Shown: positions 43,383 through 53,967, counted from the stretch's first letter. The stretch is DNA of 64,000 nucleotides from Aporrectodea caliginosa (GCA_020284085.1 JACEVL010000430.1:124001-188000); one strand, 5' to 3'. The notes: a model not told the origin generated them from the letters alone. Numbers and translations: made by a program.

Positions 43383-43515
43383 TCATTATAGCTCAGTTGG
43401 CTAGGGGCGCACAGTGGAGCAGAAAATCTCGAACCAAATTTCTGTTCTGGCTGAGATTTGAACCCGCGAGCTCTCGGTTGACACTCCAGCACGCTAACCA
43501 CTGCACTACTGAGCA
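43383..43515 (-). mobile_element. tRNA-derived SINE head
   Basis: On the minus strand TAGTGCAGTGGTTAGCGTGC (A box) is followed by CGCGGGTTCAAATCTCAG (B box). TATAGCTCAGTTGGCTAGG, an A-box-like word in the opposite direction, lies at the other edge. The copy-2 equivalent is at 52930-53065. Confidence 0.65.
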
Positions 43516-43552
43516 CAGCTTCACTTGATTATTGGTAATTACTAATTAGTAG

Positions 43553-43650
43553 TAGTTTCAGTTTAACGACACTGTGATAAGAAAGACCATTAGCGTCGCC
43601 CTCCTCCTTTATCCAGGCTTGGGACTGGCACTGTCAGTACGTACGAATAT
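43553..43650 (-). repeat. GAGGGCGACGCT dispersed repeat
   Basis: Reverse complement order is seen: AGTTTCAGTTTAACGACACT, AGCGTCGCCCTCCTCC, GGGACTGGCACTGTCAG. It ends some 55 bp before the tail-exon acceptor. Copy-2 equivalent at 53096-53190. Confidence 0.7.
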
Positions 43651-43706
43651 TGTAGTATTGGCGGATTATAATTATTGGTAATTAGTTATTCCATTGTCTT
43701 TTTCAG

Positions 43707-44427
43707 CAAGCGAATTGGCAACGTGATTGGTCAGGAGTTGGCAATGCGTGACCTCAAACCCTTGAGTTCTGCAACAGCCGTTTACGACACAACGGTCGTC
43801 TACGCGAGGAACAAGGCCTTCGAACCGGTCAAGGTCAACATCGTCCGTTCCCCGGTAACCTCCGCAGTCGCCGGGAAGCCAGGCCAAGGAAGCGGCGCCA
43901 CAGAAGCGCCGAGCGATTACGAATACGTCTGGGACAGCCCGTCCAACATGGCGTCTGGTCACGTGGCCACCTGTCCGGTCGCTAGCAAGACAGTCGACAA
44001 CGGCCCTGACCTGTTGAAGGTCACCAGCTGTGCGGCCTCCACTTCCGCCATCCCGAGAGGAGGGATGACCCTGCCAAAGAAGGAGATGGGCAGACGGTTC
44101 GAGAGACAGGCCGGGACCCTGGGCCGCGGTGGGGCCGCCGTCAGCGCCCTGAGGAAGCCCGAGATGGGCCCCATCGCATCCTCCTCCTCTTCCTCCTCAT
44201 CCTCCTCTTCGCCCCGCCCATCCAGACCAGCCTTCGATGCAACGGACTCCAGGGGAAGACCGTCGTGCACGGTCAACAGGAGTGGCAGCAGAGACGATGG
44301 CCTAGGGTCGCAGAAGACTCTGCCGACAAGAGGGAGCAATGACCTCCTGGCCGTCAAGCGATCCGCCCTTCCCCTTGCGGCCGATGTACCCCCACCGCTT
44401 GCCGTCCGGCAGCACAGGCGCTGCTAG
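43707..44427 (+). CDS. Receptor terminal exon: cytoplasmic tail (copy 1)
   Basis: The exon follows TTGTCTTTTTCAG, enters in phase 2 and runs to TAG at 44425-44427. It encodes about 239 residues beginning SKRIGNVIGQELAMRDLKPL. No enzymatic or known folded domain is recognised. Tyrosine motifs include AVYDTTVVYARN and SDYEYVWD (YEYV fits YxxPhi; phosphotyrosine binding is possible but unproven). A run of about twelve Ser encoded by TCC/TCT repeats precedes SPRPSRP. Gly/Ser/Arg-rich low-complexity sequence follows, and the protein ends PPPLAVRQHRRC. Codon use is GC-rich, unlike the surrounding introns. The copy-2 exon differs by a few residues and one codon. Confidence 0.88.
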
Positions 44428-44577
44428 GTCCCTAGCGGCGGCCGTCGAGGGTGCGTAGCTTGCCGAGAGCGGCAATCCTCTTTGTCCCCTAATTGCCATC
44501 ATGACTCGCCATCTATATCTCATGTTGGTCCATTTTGGCAAAGGCAGGCATCGCTTTTAGAGCTGCATGCATGTATG

Positions 44578-45150
44578 TCCTGGTATCCACGGAGATGGCC
44601 TGACGTTGGTTTCCATGGAGACGGCCTGACGTTGGTATCCATGGAGATGGCCTGACGTTGGTATCCATGGAGACGGCCTGACGTTGGTATCCATGGAGAT
44701 GGCCTGACGTTGGTTTCCATGGGGACGGCCTGACGTTGGTTTCCATGGAGACGGCCTGACGTTGGTATCCATGTAGATGGCCTGACGTTGGTATCCATAG
44801 AGGCGGCCGGATGTTGGTATCCATGGAGATGGCCTGACGTTGGTATCCATAGAGGTGGCCTGACGTTGGTATCCATGGAGACGGCCTGACGTTGGTATCA
44901 ATGGAGATGGCCTGACGTTAATATACATGGAGGTGGCCTGACGTTGGTATCCATGGAGATGGCCTTACTTTGGTATCCATGGAAATGGCATGACGTTGGT
45001 GTCCATGGAGATGGTCTGACCTTTGTAACCATGGATATCGCGTGACAGTGGTCACCATCGAGATATCTGTACGTTATGATCCATGTAGATTCAGGGGCGT
45101 TGGTATCCATGGAGACGTCCATGACGTTAGTATCCATGGAGATGGACAAT
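44578..45150. repeat. 26-bp minisatellite (CCTGACGTTGGTATCCATGGAGATGG)n in the 3' region
   Basis: About 22 units of 26 bp (CCTGACGTTGGTATC followed by CATGGAGATGG) start 150 bp after the stop codon of the tail exon, probably inside the 3' UTR. Most units carry CCATGG. The opposite strand reads as repeated SMDTNVRPSPWIPTSGHLHG-like peptides because units lack stops; this is an artefact. Copy 2 has the same array at 54118-54690 with small unit differences. Confidence 0.92.
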
Positions 45151-45344
45151 TTAGCTGACGACTCAGCCGTTCAACCAGAAGAGAAAAGGCTGCGACGGGG
45201 AATGCCTGTGCTTCGACACCTGGCGTCGAGTTAGGTGATGAATGCAGTGCAACGACCTCTCGTGTTTGTCTTATAGGAAGGCGCAGACGGTTAAACTATA
45301 CATGTATAGTTCAGCTCAAAGCTTTGTTTTCATTCTCTCAGTGT

Positions 45345-45480
45345 TTCTGCATACACATACATACATACATGCTTGCATACGCACACATGCATGCAGGCAT
45401 ACATACATACATACACACACAGACGTACATGCAGACGCCTCTGATTGGTGTGCACTGCGAGAGGCGCTATATAAATTGAT
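45345..45480 (+). repeat. (CATA)n patch plus retroelement 3'-end fragment
   Basis: CATACATACATGCTTGC is followed by ACGCCTCTGATTGGTGTGC and AGAGGCGCTATATAAATTG with a GATAGATA tail. Copy-2 equivalent at 54885-55035. Confidence 0.75.
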
Positions 45481-45742
45481 AGATACACTACAATACAATG
45501 CATACATGCATATATATATAAATGTGCAAGCGTACATACACCGCATGCATACAAGCGCGCGTGCATATACATATATATATGATTGTTATATGTACCATAT
45601 ATTTCAATGGCTAATCCAGAAGGGGCATTTGAGTTTTGGTCCACATCACTGAGTAGTTGCCTCCCCCCCAACCGTCCCGTTTGGACGAAAGTTGAGATTT
45701 ATATGCGATATAAAAATGAGACATAGGACGATAGAAGTCGAG

Positions 45743-45748
45743 AATAAA
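45743..45748 (+). terminator. Possible polyadenylation signal AATAAA
   Basis: AATAAA occurs 1.3 kb after the tail-exon stop (copy 2: about 55290). No transcript evidence is available and other AT-rich signals exist nearby, so the 3' end is not settled. Confidence 0.2.
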
Positions 45749-45749
45749 G

Positions 45750-47533
45750 AGACAGACAGATAGAAAGACAGACAGACAGACAGACAAAGGGAGGGAGGAA
45801 GGTAGATGGAGAGGGAGAGAAAAGGAGAGAGAGAAAGAGAGACGATACTGATACCAGGCGAAAGAGGCGTATAACTGAGACAGGTAATCAGAAATTACCC
45901 TCTCCAGAAATTACCTTTTCTCCCCTTTCACAAGCTTCTGCTCCGCCATTTTATATATTTATATATATATTATATATATTATGTATGTATGTATGTATAT
46001 ATCTGCCTGGTTGTATATATGTATATTTATGAATAGCCTTGCTTCTTCTTGTTTAGAATAGTCTGTCCATCCGCCAAGTTTAAATCAAAGCATCGACTTC
46101 TGTCTTGCCCTTTCACGACTTGATCTGCAATTGATTCGCTGTGCTCTTGAAATCGCCTCAAATGTCCGGTTTTTGCAAGCAACAGACAGACAGACAGACA
46201 GACTGTCACAGACAGACATACGGACACAAACGCAGAAATTATATCAAAGGCGTGTGCGTTCATGCAGGTTGAACCCTTTCGTGCGCACTCTTGGGTTACT
46301 AATAATACCAAAATCATTTTTGCTCAGTCTACTGCAAATTGTGTTTGTGGGTGAAAGGTTTGTCAAACGTCTCTTTCGCGTCGCCCAGTAACATCGTTGT
46401 TTGACAAATGGTAAGGTAAATGGTGAGATGGTAAGACCGTTCTTTACATGCATTCAATCAATCAATCAGTTTATTGCAACCATGATACAAGTACATTGTT
46501 TTTGTAGGTTTAATAGAGGTTAGCTTTGTGCGAAAGCGATGCAATTGTGGAGAGGCGTGACTTTGGTCTAGACAGTTGGTGGTTGTTAAATTTCTCATTG
46601 CTTCCATTTCGCGACTGTTAATGAGTAATTACAATGGCGTCGTTGATCTAGGTGGTTATCATCATTGTGATGATGGTCGGTAATTGTTTTGAGTCTTGAG
46701 GACTTCCTCCAAGAAAATAATAATGGGCTAAACAATGGGTAGACTATGAAAGGTGAGTGGTATGATACCATACCCCGCAGTCCTAAAAGTGGGATTGCGG
46801 GTATCCCTCGTGCCCCCGTAATTTACGCCTATGCATTTGTGACAACGTAATATGGTGGATTAATGCATTATTATGTACCGGTACCGAGTGTTTCGGTGTC
46901 AATGTTAAACTCTCGCCAACTAGCGAATGCTTTATATGTAACTAGTTCGGTGCAGAGTTTTGGCTTAGATGCTAGGTTAAACCTAACAAGTGTTATTGTT
47001 AAATCTTCAGAAAAATAGTAAAGTTGTGGAGAGTTTGTTTAAATCTTCATGAACATTTCAAACCGTTGACGGCGTAGATGGTTTGTTAAATGTTCATGAA
47101 AATCGCCTCACCGACAGTTTTTCAACACTGAAATGTTGTCTTTCAGATCAGTTTTACGCAGTACCGTAATGACACTTTTGAAATTTAGCATCCATCAAAT
47201 ATCTATAACAGTGTATTGAGATTTTAAAGACGCAATCGTTGTTAGTTTGTACCATAGATAAGGTTTGTACTGAAGACGTTTAAAAAGTTGTGTGGTAAAG
47301 CGCAATAACAACTATCTTAAAAGATTAATGATCTTTGAGTTGTTGCATGATGGCGTCTCGTAAACTTGAGTATCATTCGATTAAATTGTCAATTCGTGCA
47401 TTTTAAATACAGGTTATGATAAATATTTGTTTGACAAGATTATACTGAGTTATTAATCGCTAGAGAATTTATGTGTAAAGAAATCTATTCGTTCAGAAAC
47501 TGTGATTTTGACTTTGTAAGTCTCGAAGACTTT
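45750..47533. other. No gene seen; GA-rich and AT-rich sequence
   Basis: GACAGACA/GAGAGA repeats lie at 45750-45845, a TATATA/TGTATG patch at 45950-46030, and a GACA run at 46184-46215. A (TCAA)n plus TTTATTGCAACCATG segment at 46455-46490 resembles the 3' end of the LINE at 7979. No exon is supported. Confidence 0.5.
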
Positions 47534-47541
47534 GTCATAGG

Positions 47542-47722
47542 CAGGGATGGGCAAATTACTTGGAAAAATTTAATTGAATTATAAATTACAAATTAATTTG
47601 GGACATTAAAATTAATGTAATTTCAAATTACAAAATAACAAATTAGCCTACAAATTGTGCAATTTCAAGTAAATTCAATTACGTAATTTTAATTACGTAA
47701 TTTCAATTACTGCCCATCCCTG
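47542..47722. mobile_element. hAT-type MITE, 181 bp (copy 1)
   Basis: Ends are CAGGGATGGGCAAATTAC and TGCCCATCCCTG (inverted repeats). Flanks GTCATAGG and GTCAGAGG match 7 of 8, an aged 8-bp TSD. The interior is almost pure AATT-type palindromic sequence. Non-coding. Confidence 0.87.
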
Positions 47723-47911
47723 GTCAGAGGCCTATCTGTGAGCCAAACCGGCAACTGTTAAATCCTTGAAAAGTTGACCTGTCTACCTCTTTAGGTGTTC
47801 TGATTTTCCGCAGGTTTTATTTTCTAATCAAGTCAACGATGCTTTAGTATTCACAAGAAATCGTATTGAAATGATGTCTTGAATTTATGAATTATACTGT
47901 GAAACCATATA

Positions 47912-49524
47912 TAGGGTAGGATGGGGTTAGTTGGTCATAGGGGTTTGTTGGTCACCCCCTTCCAACGTCTCAGTTGCTTGTATAAACTTCTTACTGTCTA
48001 GCACAACTCGTTGCCAACGTTAAATTAAGTATTCTAACCATTATCTATTCTATGCTGGAGGTCAAGGACACTTGTGTTGTTGACGAGAAAATTTTACCGC
48101 TGAAACCGAAATATTTCGGATTGCAAACATTTCTTTCTCGCTTGAAAACTACGCGTGCGATCCCAAATCGGTTTTAGTATGCTAGATAGTTTTTTTTATA
48201 CTGATTCTAATGCATATAATTTCATTTTGATCGACTGAATCGTTTTTTAGATATTTGAGAAATACTAAAATCACACCCTACGGGGTTAGTTGGACAGCCT
48301 ATGCATGGGGTTTGTTGGTCCACCGGTGTTCATTATGGGGTTTGTTGGTCCTTGGGGGTTTAGACCCCTAGGCCTACTTGGTTCTATAAATTAGCCTAAT
48401 GAACCTGCTTTTGTTGAGTTTGAGTTTATATTAGGCCTACAATAATCTGATCCAACGCCTTCTATCAACCCTCCTCTGAGCACGTCTGGACCGGGAGATC
48501 CAACGCCTTCTATCAACCCTCCTCTGAGCACGTCTGGAACTGGAGATCCAACGCCTTCTATCAACCTTCCTGAACTTAACAGTCATTCCTCCATCTTGTC
48601 GACCACTCCGTCATCACTCATTCCTCTATCTTGCCAGCCCAGCACCAGCAGAACCGGTCACACACCGCCTCACATCGTGCGCCCATGTCCAAAGGCTCCG
48701 CCAAGAAAACTGGAAACAAACAAGAGAAAGAGAGGAGAAACCCAGATATTTACAGATACACCAGTTAAGAATCGACTCCTGGCCTTGCAAAATCAAAGAA
48801 AGGTTGCAAGGGAAATTGACAGGCCTAAAGTTGGGAGTGGTGTCAGTGCACGGAAAGATGTCAAGATCGGGAAAGCCAGAAAGGGTGCGATGGTAGGCCT
48901 ACGTATGGGTGACAAGACGATGACAAGAAAGACTAAAATCATAGTGCCCGCTAGGAAGCAACTGAAACTGTCGGAGTTTGGAAGCAACAGCCGGAAGTCA
49001 GGAGTGGCGAATGAAAACGACGAATGTTTCTATTGCAATGAGCCGAGCGCTGAATCCATTGACGGCTGGATTCGATGCTACATCTGTTTACGCTGGGCGC
49101 ATGATGCATGCGCTGGTGTAGAAGATGATGACGATGATTTCACCTGTGAGTTTTGCCGCTAGCCCGGAAGTAAATACTAGCCTATGCCTATGACTAAGTT
49201 GGGCCTGTGCGAACCAAAACTAGGCTATATGCATTCTAGATAGTTCAATTGCAACAACCTCTAGGTCTGTAACATTAAGACCAACAAACCCCATACGATG
49301 GACCAACAAACCCCGCAAGGGGGTTAGTTGGTTTTTTCTAAGGGGGTGCATTTTGGGCTTAATTCTCCAAATTTATGTTGAGCACTGTAACAATTATATG
49401 TCAACAATTGATCCTGACATGTTACCACACAATGTTAAAATGTTTGTTTGTTAATAAATTTAACGCTAACTGTGAAATGAGCTATTTTGTGAAAAGTGGA
49501 CCAACTAACCCCCACCCTACCCTA
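47912..49524 (+). mobile_element. Pogo/Tc1-like DNA transposon, internally deleted (copy 1)
   Basis: TA dinucleotides flank the element (47910-47911, 49525-49526). The ends TAGGGTAGGATGGGGTTAG and CTAACCCCCACCCTACCCTA form ~25-bp inverted repeats with one or two differences. Short GGGGTTTGTTGGTC or GGGGTTAGTTGG words recur subterminally (about 47939, 48280, 48307, 48339; inverted at 49282 and 49299). It encodes a zinc-finger protein tail but no DDE transposase core. Confidence 0.85.
48446..49162 (+). CDS. Pogo-like transposase C-terminal part with C4HC3 zinc finger (copy 1)
   Basis: The frame is open from just after a TAA at 48443-48445 to TAG at 49160-49162. No ATG starts it, so an upstream exon or non-ATG start would be needed. 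The first part contains a 16-residue repeat (DPTPSINPPLSTSGPG), then a basic linker. The last 45 residues hold C-x2-C-x13-C-x2-C-x4-H-x2-C-x11-C-x2-C with GWIRCYICLRWAHDAC at its centre. This PHD-like finger is typical of the C-terminus of pogo/Tigger-type DDE transposases in invertebrates. The DDE domain and the N-terminal DNA-binding domain are missing. Copy 2 differs by few residues (an Ala-Arg-Glu to Ala-Arg-Lys change is visible) and stays open. Confidence 0.75.
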   Translation, partial: SDPTPSINPPLSTSGPGDPTPSINPPLSTSGTGDPTPSINLPELNSHSSILSTTPSSLIPLSCQPSTSRTGHTPPHIVRPCPKAPPRKLETNKRKRGETQIFTDTPVKNRLLALQNQRKVAREIDRPKVGSGVSARKDVKIGKARKGAMVGLRMGDKTMTRKTKIIVPARKQLKLSEFGSNSRKSGVANENDECFYCNEPSAESIDGWIRCYICLRWAHDACAGVEDDDDDFTCEFCR

Positions 49525-49526
49525 TA

Positions 49527-49895
49527 ACATCGCACAACCTCACCCTCCCCGATGCAAGACTCGATGAACTTTATCCACGAATATAATGTTATATAGAAAC
49601 ATGTAGCCTACTAACAAACTCGACCATAGGCCTAAGTAGCCATACTGTCAATTGTTACTGTTCACCTACAGCGTTTTGTCTGTTGTTTTTGGAAATATAC
49701 GAATATAGGCCTACATACATAGCCTACACGTAATAAAAGGAAGAAACTGACTATTGATTTTTCATTGCACATCCATCTGATGAATTAACACGTCGTTCAC
49801 TTCGACAGACAATTCGTAGACGTGGAGACAGATGTGCGCGAAAGTATGTTGCAGGTAATTAGTAATTTAAAAGTGCAAACAGTTTGACCTTGGAT
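49527..49895. other. No gene seen; end of repeat copy 1
   Basis: Mixed AT-rich sequence with TAGGCCTACATA words. The homology to copy 2 ends near 49892. Confidence 0.5.
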
Positions 49896-50269
49896 TCGTT
49901 ATTATCTCTAGGCAAGTTACTCACCATGACTTACAGTGTCATCCGTATCACTCACTCATTCACTCGCTCATTCAACCATTCATTAACTCATTAACTTAAC
50001 TGATAAATGTCGCTCAGATCCAATGAACAAATGAATGAATAAATGAATTAACTAACAAATAAGAGAATCACTATAATTGAATTTACATAATGAATAACAT
50101 GACATGACACAGCATGACACAACATAGCATGGCATAGAATAGCATAACATAACATTGCATAACATGACATAACTTTGCATAACATGACATTGCATAACAT
50201 AACAAGGGTGTTAAGTGGTTCAGAAGACGTTTAGTCTGTGTTAGAACTACTGCAAATTATCCTGAACCC

Positions 50270-50326
50270 TTGATGATGATGATGAGGGAGGGAGGAGGAG
50301 GGAGGAGGAGGAGGAGGAGGAGGAGG

Positions 50327-50417
<91 letters not shown>

Positions 50418-50418
50418 C
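50270..50418. repeat. (GAG)n/(GAT)n microsatellite
   Basis: GGAGGAGGAGG is followed by a pure ATG run. It replaces the TTGAGTCCTTGACACTCAAT sequence found at this point of copy 1. Confidence 0.92.
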
Positions 50419-50499
50419 CAATTTCTACAGCTACTCGTAACACGACACATGTCGTTACAAGGGCGCTTTAACACAATAAAAAATCTTAGTCAGTCCAAT

Positions 50500-51140
50500 T
50501 TTACTAGCTTTCTTTAAAAAGCAGTGATAGTGTCCACTGAGACATCATCCAAACCATTCCACAAGTCTACAACTCTTGCACTGAAGAATTTCTGTCCTAG
50601 GGTTTCCCTTCGGTTTCATAAATAATTTAGGCCTATACCTATGTCTCCGAGTTGCCTTTATTGGTGCAATTCAAAGAACCTCTCCCACTGTAGTGCTTCC
50701 TTTCCAGTGATAATCTTATAGGCTTCAATTAGCTCTCCTCTGCTCCTCCTTCTCTCCAATGTTCTTAGCCCACAGCCCCACACCTTTTCAACCTTTCTTC
50801 GTAGCTCAGATCCGTGAAGCTCCAAATCATTTTTATAGCTCTTTGTTGTACTTTCTCCAGTTTTTCCATGTCCTGTATCAGGTATAGAACTATAGATTCC
50901 ATACCTGGATGCAGTATTCCAATTGTGGCCTAACCAGTGATTTGTACAACCTCGGTATTCACGTATTGTATCCTTGTCTCTGGTGACTATTATCCTTCTT
51001 ATCATGTACCTAAAGTTGAGTTAGACTTTTTTTTAATGCTTAAGAACATTGTCTTGAAAGTTTTGCACTCTTGTGCATAATCACTCCCAAGTCCCTTTCT
51101 TCCTCACTCACTTTCAATACCTTACCCCACGAACGAATGA
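50500..51140 (-). mobile_element. CR1-like LINE ORF2 C-terminal fragment (copy 2)
   Basis: The minus strand gives VSEEERDLGVIMHKSAKLS near 51110, then frameshifts, then a clean KVEKVWGCGLRTLERRRSRG region and ITGKEALQWERFFELHQ. It is the counterpart of 40441-41525 without the hAT insertion. The single ATCCAAAC at 50547-50554 is the uninterrupted target. Confidence 0.82.
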
Positions 51141-51244
51141 CTGAACGAACAAAAGATCGAGAGAAAGTACGAAAGAATGATTGAAGAAATCGATGTATGT
51201 CTGAGATGAAGGGAGGGACTGGGAAGTCTTGGAGTCGATGTGGC

Positions 51245-51365
51245 CGTTCATTTATTATAATATATATATATGTATATTTATCACATATATCATATACTAC
51301 AATATATATATAGATATATGTATATATGTGTATATAATATGTATATATATATATATATATATATG
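51245..51365. repeat. TA-rich microsatellite (copy 2)
   Basis: Shorter and more interrupted than the copy-1 run at 41645-41818. Confidence 0.85.
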
Positions 51366-51400
51366 GATGCGTGTAATGGCATTTTCTTATTGTCTGACAG

Positions 51401-51482
51401 GTGCGTCGATTCTCACGATACTCGGCGTTTCCATGACGATCGGACTCATCGTTCTGATTGTAGGGCTCTTCTACATGAGGAG
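51401..51482 (+). CDS. Receptor transmembrane exon (copy 2)
   Basis: The 82-bp exon is the same as in copy 1: acceptor TTATTGTCTGACAG, phase 1 entry, hydrophobic ASILTILGVSMTIGLIVLIV, then MRR, and the GC donor AGGAG|GCAAGT. No coding difference from copy 1 was seen. There is no second CCP, CUB or SUEL exon in this copy, so it could only be used by splicing from the exon at 38604-38780 past copy 1, if the tandem is real. Confidence 0.82.
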
Positions 51483-51487
51483 GCAAG

Positions 51488-51884
51488 TATCTCTCCCTGT
51501 CTGTCTGTCTCTCTGCCTGTTTGCCTGTCTCTCTCTGTGTCTGTATGTGTCCGTGTGTTTGTCTGTGTGTATGTATGTCTGTATTAACCGTCAATCTCTG
51601 TATCTATGGGTGTCTGTGTCTATGTCTATGTGTCTGCGAGTCTCTATGTGTGTGTATGTGTTTCAATGTGTCTGTGTCTGTGTGTTGGTGTGTTTGTCAG
51701 TGTGTGTCTGTGTAACTATCTCTCTGTATGTATGGATGGCGGTGTATTTGTCTGTGTCTGCAAGTCTCTGTGTGTGTATCTGTGTTTCAATCTGTCTGTG
51801 CCTTTGTGTGTGTGTGTGTGTATGTATCTGTGTTTCAATCTGCCTGTGTCTGTGTGTGTCTGTGTTTCAATCTATCTGTGTGTG

Positions 51885-51919
<35 letters not shown>

Positions 51920-52135
51920 GTTTCAATCTGTCTGTGTCTGTGTAGCTATCTGTCTGTATGCATGGGAGTCGGTGTGTTTTTCTGTGTCTCTTTTCTGTAG
52001 GTATGCATGTCTGTCTGTCTGTTTGTTTGTCTGCATGCCTGTCTGTGTGTGTTTGTAGCTGTCTGTCTGTCTGTCTGTTTGTCTGCATGCCTCTGTGTGT
52101 GTGTGTGTGTGTCCGTTCGTCCATCCGTCTCTTTT
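51488..52135. repeat. (TGTC)n/(TGTG)n tract after the TM exon (copy 2)
   Basis: Counterpart of 41939-42572, with different repeat numbers, including a CTGTCTGTCTGTC run near 51888-51918. Confidence 0.9.
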
Positions 52136-52929
52136 GACACTTAATTGAAGGTTCCAAGTGCGTTTGGCGTATCCGTTGCCATGGTTTCGTTTTTCATCGC
52201 ATTCCACCATGACTCCCATTCTTTACGTTTCCAGATACCATCACCGCATCCATACGTTCCCACTCCTTCCAGAAATCTTTTCACTCATGTATCCACGCCC
52301 TTCCGCGGTTTTTTCGCCCTTGATGAACCCTGAGATTTGTCGGACTATCGAAGAAAATAATCCTTTCTTGATTGGCACTCCAGGTTTTCTTTTTCTGTAG
52401 GGTTTACTGATTGCAATCCGTTTTTATAGCTGCATTAGAATCGAGCGTCGCTTTTATTTTGAGGGAAGTTACTGTGTTACACCGTTACAGTCACACTGCG
52501 TAATTCGCTTTGAGTTGTCGCACCTTGCAGTACTTGCTTTATGCATTCATTCATTCATTTTGAGAATTTATGTATAGTACCTGTTCAAGATGCCTATTTA
52601 GAGGCGCTCTCTGCACTAGCCTGATGTTAAGTGTCATTACATCAGTTAGCAAAACAATGCACAGTATGCATTGTGATAATCGATTCGCTATAGAAGTCAT
52701 TAGATTAGATTAGATTAGATTAACGACCATCCATTATTGCTTTGAGAGGCAGCCTTAGTTATCGTAATCTCGAAATTTCTGCAGAGCCCAAAAAAGCAAA
52801 GTCGCGGGAACCCGCTTCGTCACAAACGTGTTAGAAACTTCATTTTCTTAGCCTATAGGCGTATGAGGGTAGGTGGCCAGTCCTCTCTCTTGCCGTCTCA
52901 TCTTCCACCGACAGTGTACGGTCGGTGTA

Positions 52930-53190
52930 CTCATTACAGCTCAGTTGGCTAGGGGCGGCACAGATGGAGCAGAAATCTCGAACCAAATTTCTGTTCTGGC
53001 TGAGATTTGAACTCGTGAGCTCTCGGTTGACAGTCCAGCGCGCTAACCACTGCACTACTGAGCACAGCTTCACTTGATTATTGGTAATTACTAATTAGTA
53101 GTAGTTTCAGTTTAACGACACTGCGTGATAACAAAGACCATTAGCGTCGCCCTCCTCCTTTATCCAGGCTTGGGACTGGCACTGTCAGCG
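52930..53190 (-). mobile_element. tRNA-SINE head and GAGGGCGACGCT repeat (copy 2)
   Basis: Counterpart of 43383-43515 and 43553-43650. The B box appears here as GAGTTCAAATCTC on the minus strand. Confidence 0.65.
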
Positions 53191-53243
53191 TACAATCAGT
53201 GGCGGAGTTTATTGGTAATTAGTTATTCCATTGTCTTTTTCAG

Positions 53244-53967
53244 CAAGCGAATTGGCAACGTGATTGGTCAGGAACTAGCAATGCGTGACCTCAAACCCTT
53301 GAGTTCCGCCACAGCGGTTTACGACACAACGGTCGTCTACGCGAGGAACAAGGCCTTCGAACCGGTCAAGGTCAACATCGTCCGTTCCCCCGTGACCTCC
53401 GCAGGCGCCGGGAAGCCAGGCCAAGGAAGCGGCGCCACAGAAGCGCCGAGCGATTACGAATACGTCTGGGACAGCCCGTCCAACATGGCGTCTGGTCACG
53501 TGGCCACCTGTCCGGTCGCTAGCAAGACAGTCGACAACGGCCCTGACCTGTTGAAGGTCACCAGCTGTGCCGCCTCCACTTCCGCCATCCCGAGAGGAGG
53601 GGTGACCCTGCCAAAGAAGGAGATGGGCAGACGGTTCGAGAGACAGGCCGGGACCCTGGGCCGCGGTGGGGCCGCCGTCAGCGCCCTGAGGAAGCCCGAG
53701 ATGGGCCCCATCGCATCCTCCTCCTCTTCCTCCTCCTCCTCCTCTTCGCCCCGCCCATCCAGACCAGCCTTCGATGCAACGGACTCCAGGGGGAGACCAT
53801 CGTGCACGGTCAACAGGAGTGGCAGCAGAGACGATGGCCTAGGGTCGCAGAAGACTCTGCCGACAAGAGGGAGCAATGACCTCCTGGCCACCGTCAAGCG
53901 ATCCGCCCTTCCCCTTGCGGCCGATGTACCCCCACCGCTTGCCGTCCGGCAGCACAGGCGCTGCTAG
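53244..53967 (+). CDS. Receptor terminal exon: cytoplasmic tail (copy 2)
   Basis: The acceptor TTGTCTTTTTCAG, phase 2 entry and TAG at 53965-53967 are the same as in copy 1. Relative to copy 1, one codon is inserted (LLATVKRS versus LLAVKRS), and Val to Gly and Met to Val changes are visible (SAGAGKPG, GGVTLPKK). Many other differences are synonymous. The tyrosine motifs and Ser run are retained. Keeping the frame through an in-frame 3-bp indel fits either a functional duplicate or a second allele. Confidence 0.85.

Larger units (their letters stand above)
40083..49892. repeat. Large direct repeat, copy 1 (~9.8 kb)
   Basis: The sequence from TTAGGCAAGTTACTCGCCAC (about 40101) to AAAAGTGCAAACAGTTTGAC (about 49892) is repeated from TAGGCAAGTTACTCACCATG (about 49910) to 59453. 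The offset is about 9.58 kb near 41 kb and 9.54 kb from the tail exon onward, so order and orientation are preserved. Copies differ by scattered substitutions, microsatellite lengths and one transposon insertion. Included are the TM and tail exons, a LINE fragment, SINEs, a 26-bp minisatellite, a hAT MITE and a pogo-like element. Confidence 0.93.

Noticed and set aside
43383..43515. A functional tRNA gene
   Set aside because: A and B boxes are visible, but the acceptor stem does not pair and the sequence continues into SINE-type body; it is repeated in the duplicate.
44513..45149. Antisense protein with repeated MDTNVRPSPWIPTSG units
   Set aside because: The repeated peptide is the reverse strand of a 26-bp minisatellite, open in several frames, with no independent sequence.
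45242..45652. 136-codon ORF after the receptor 3' region
   Set aside because: Most of it is (CATA)n repeat and a retroelement 3' end, and it is present in both duplicate copies only as part of the whole block.
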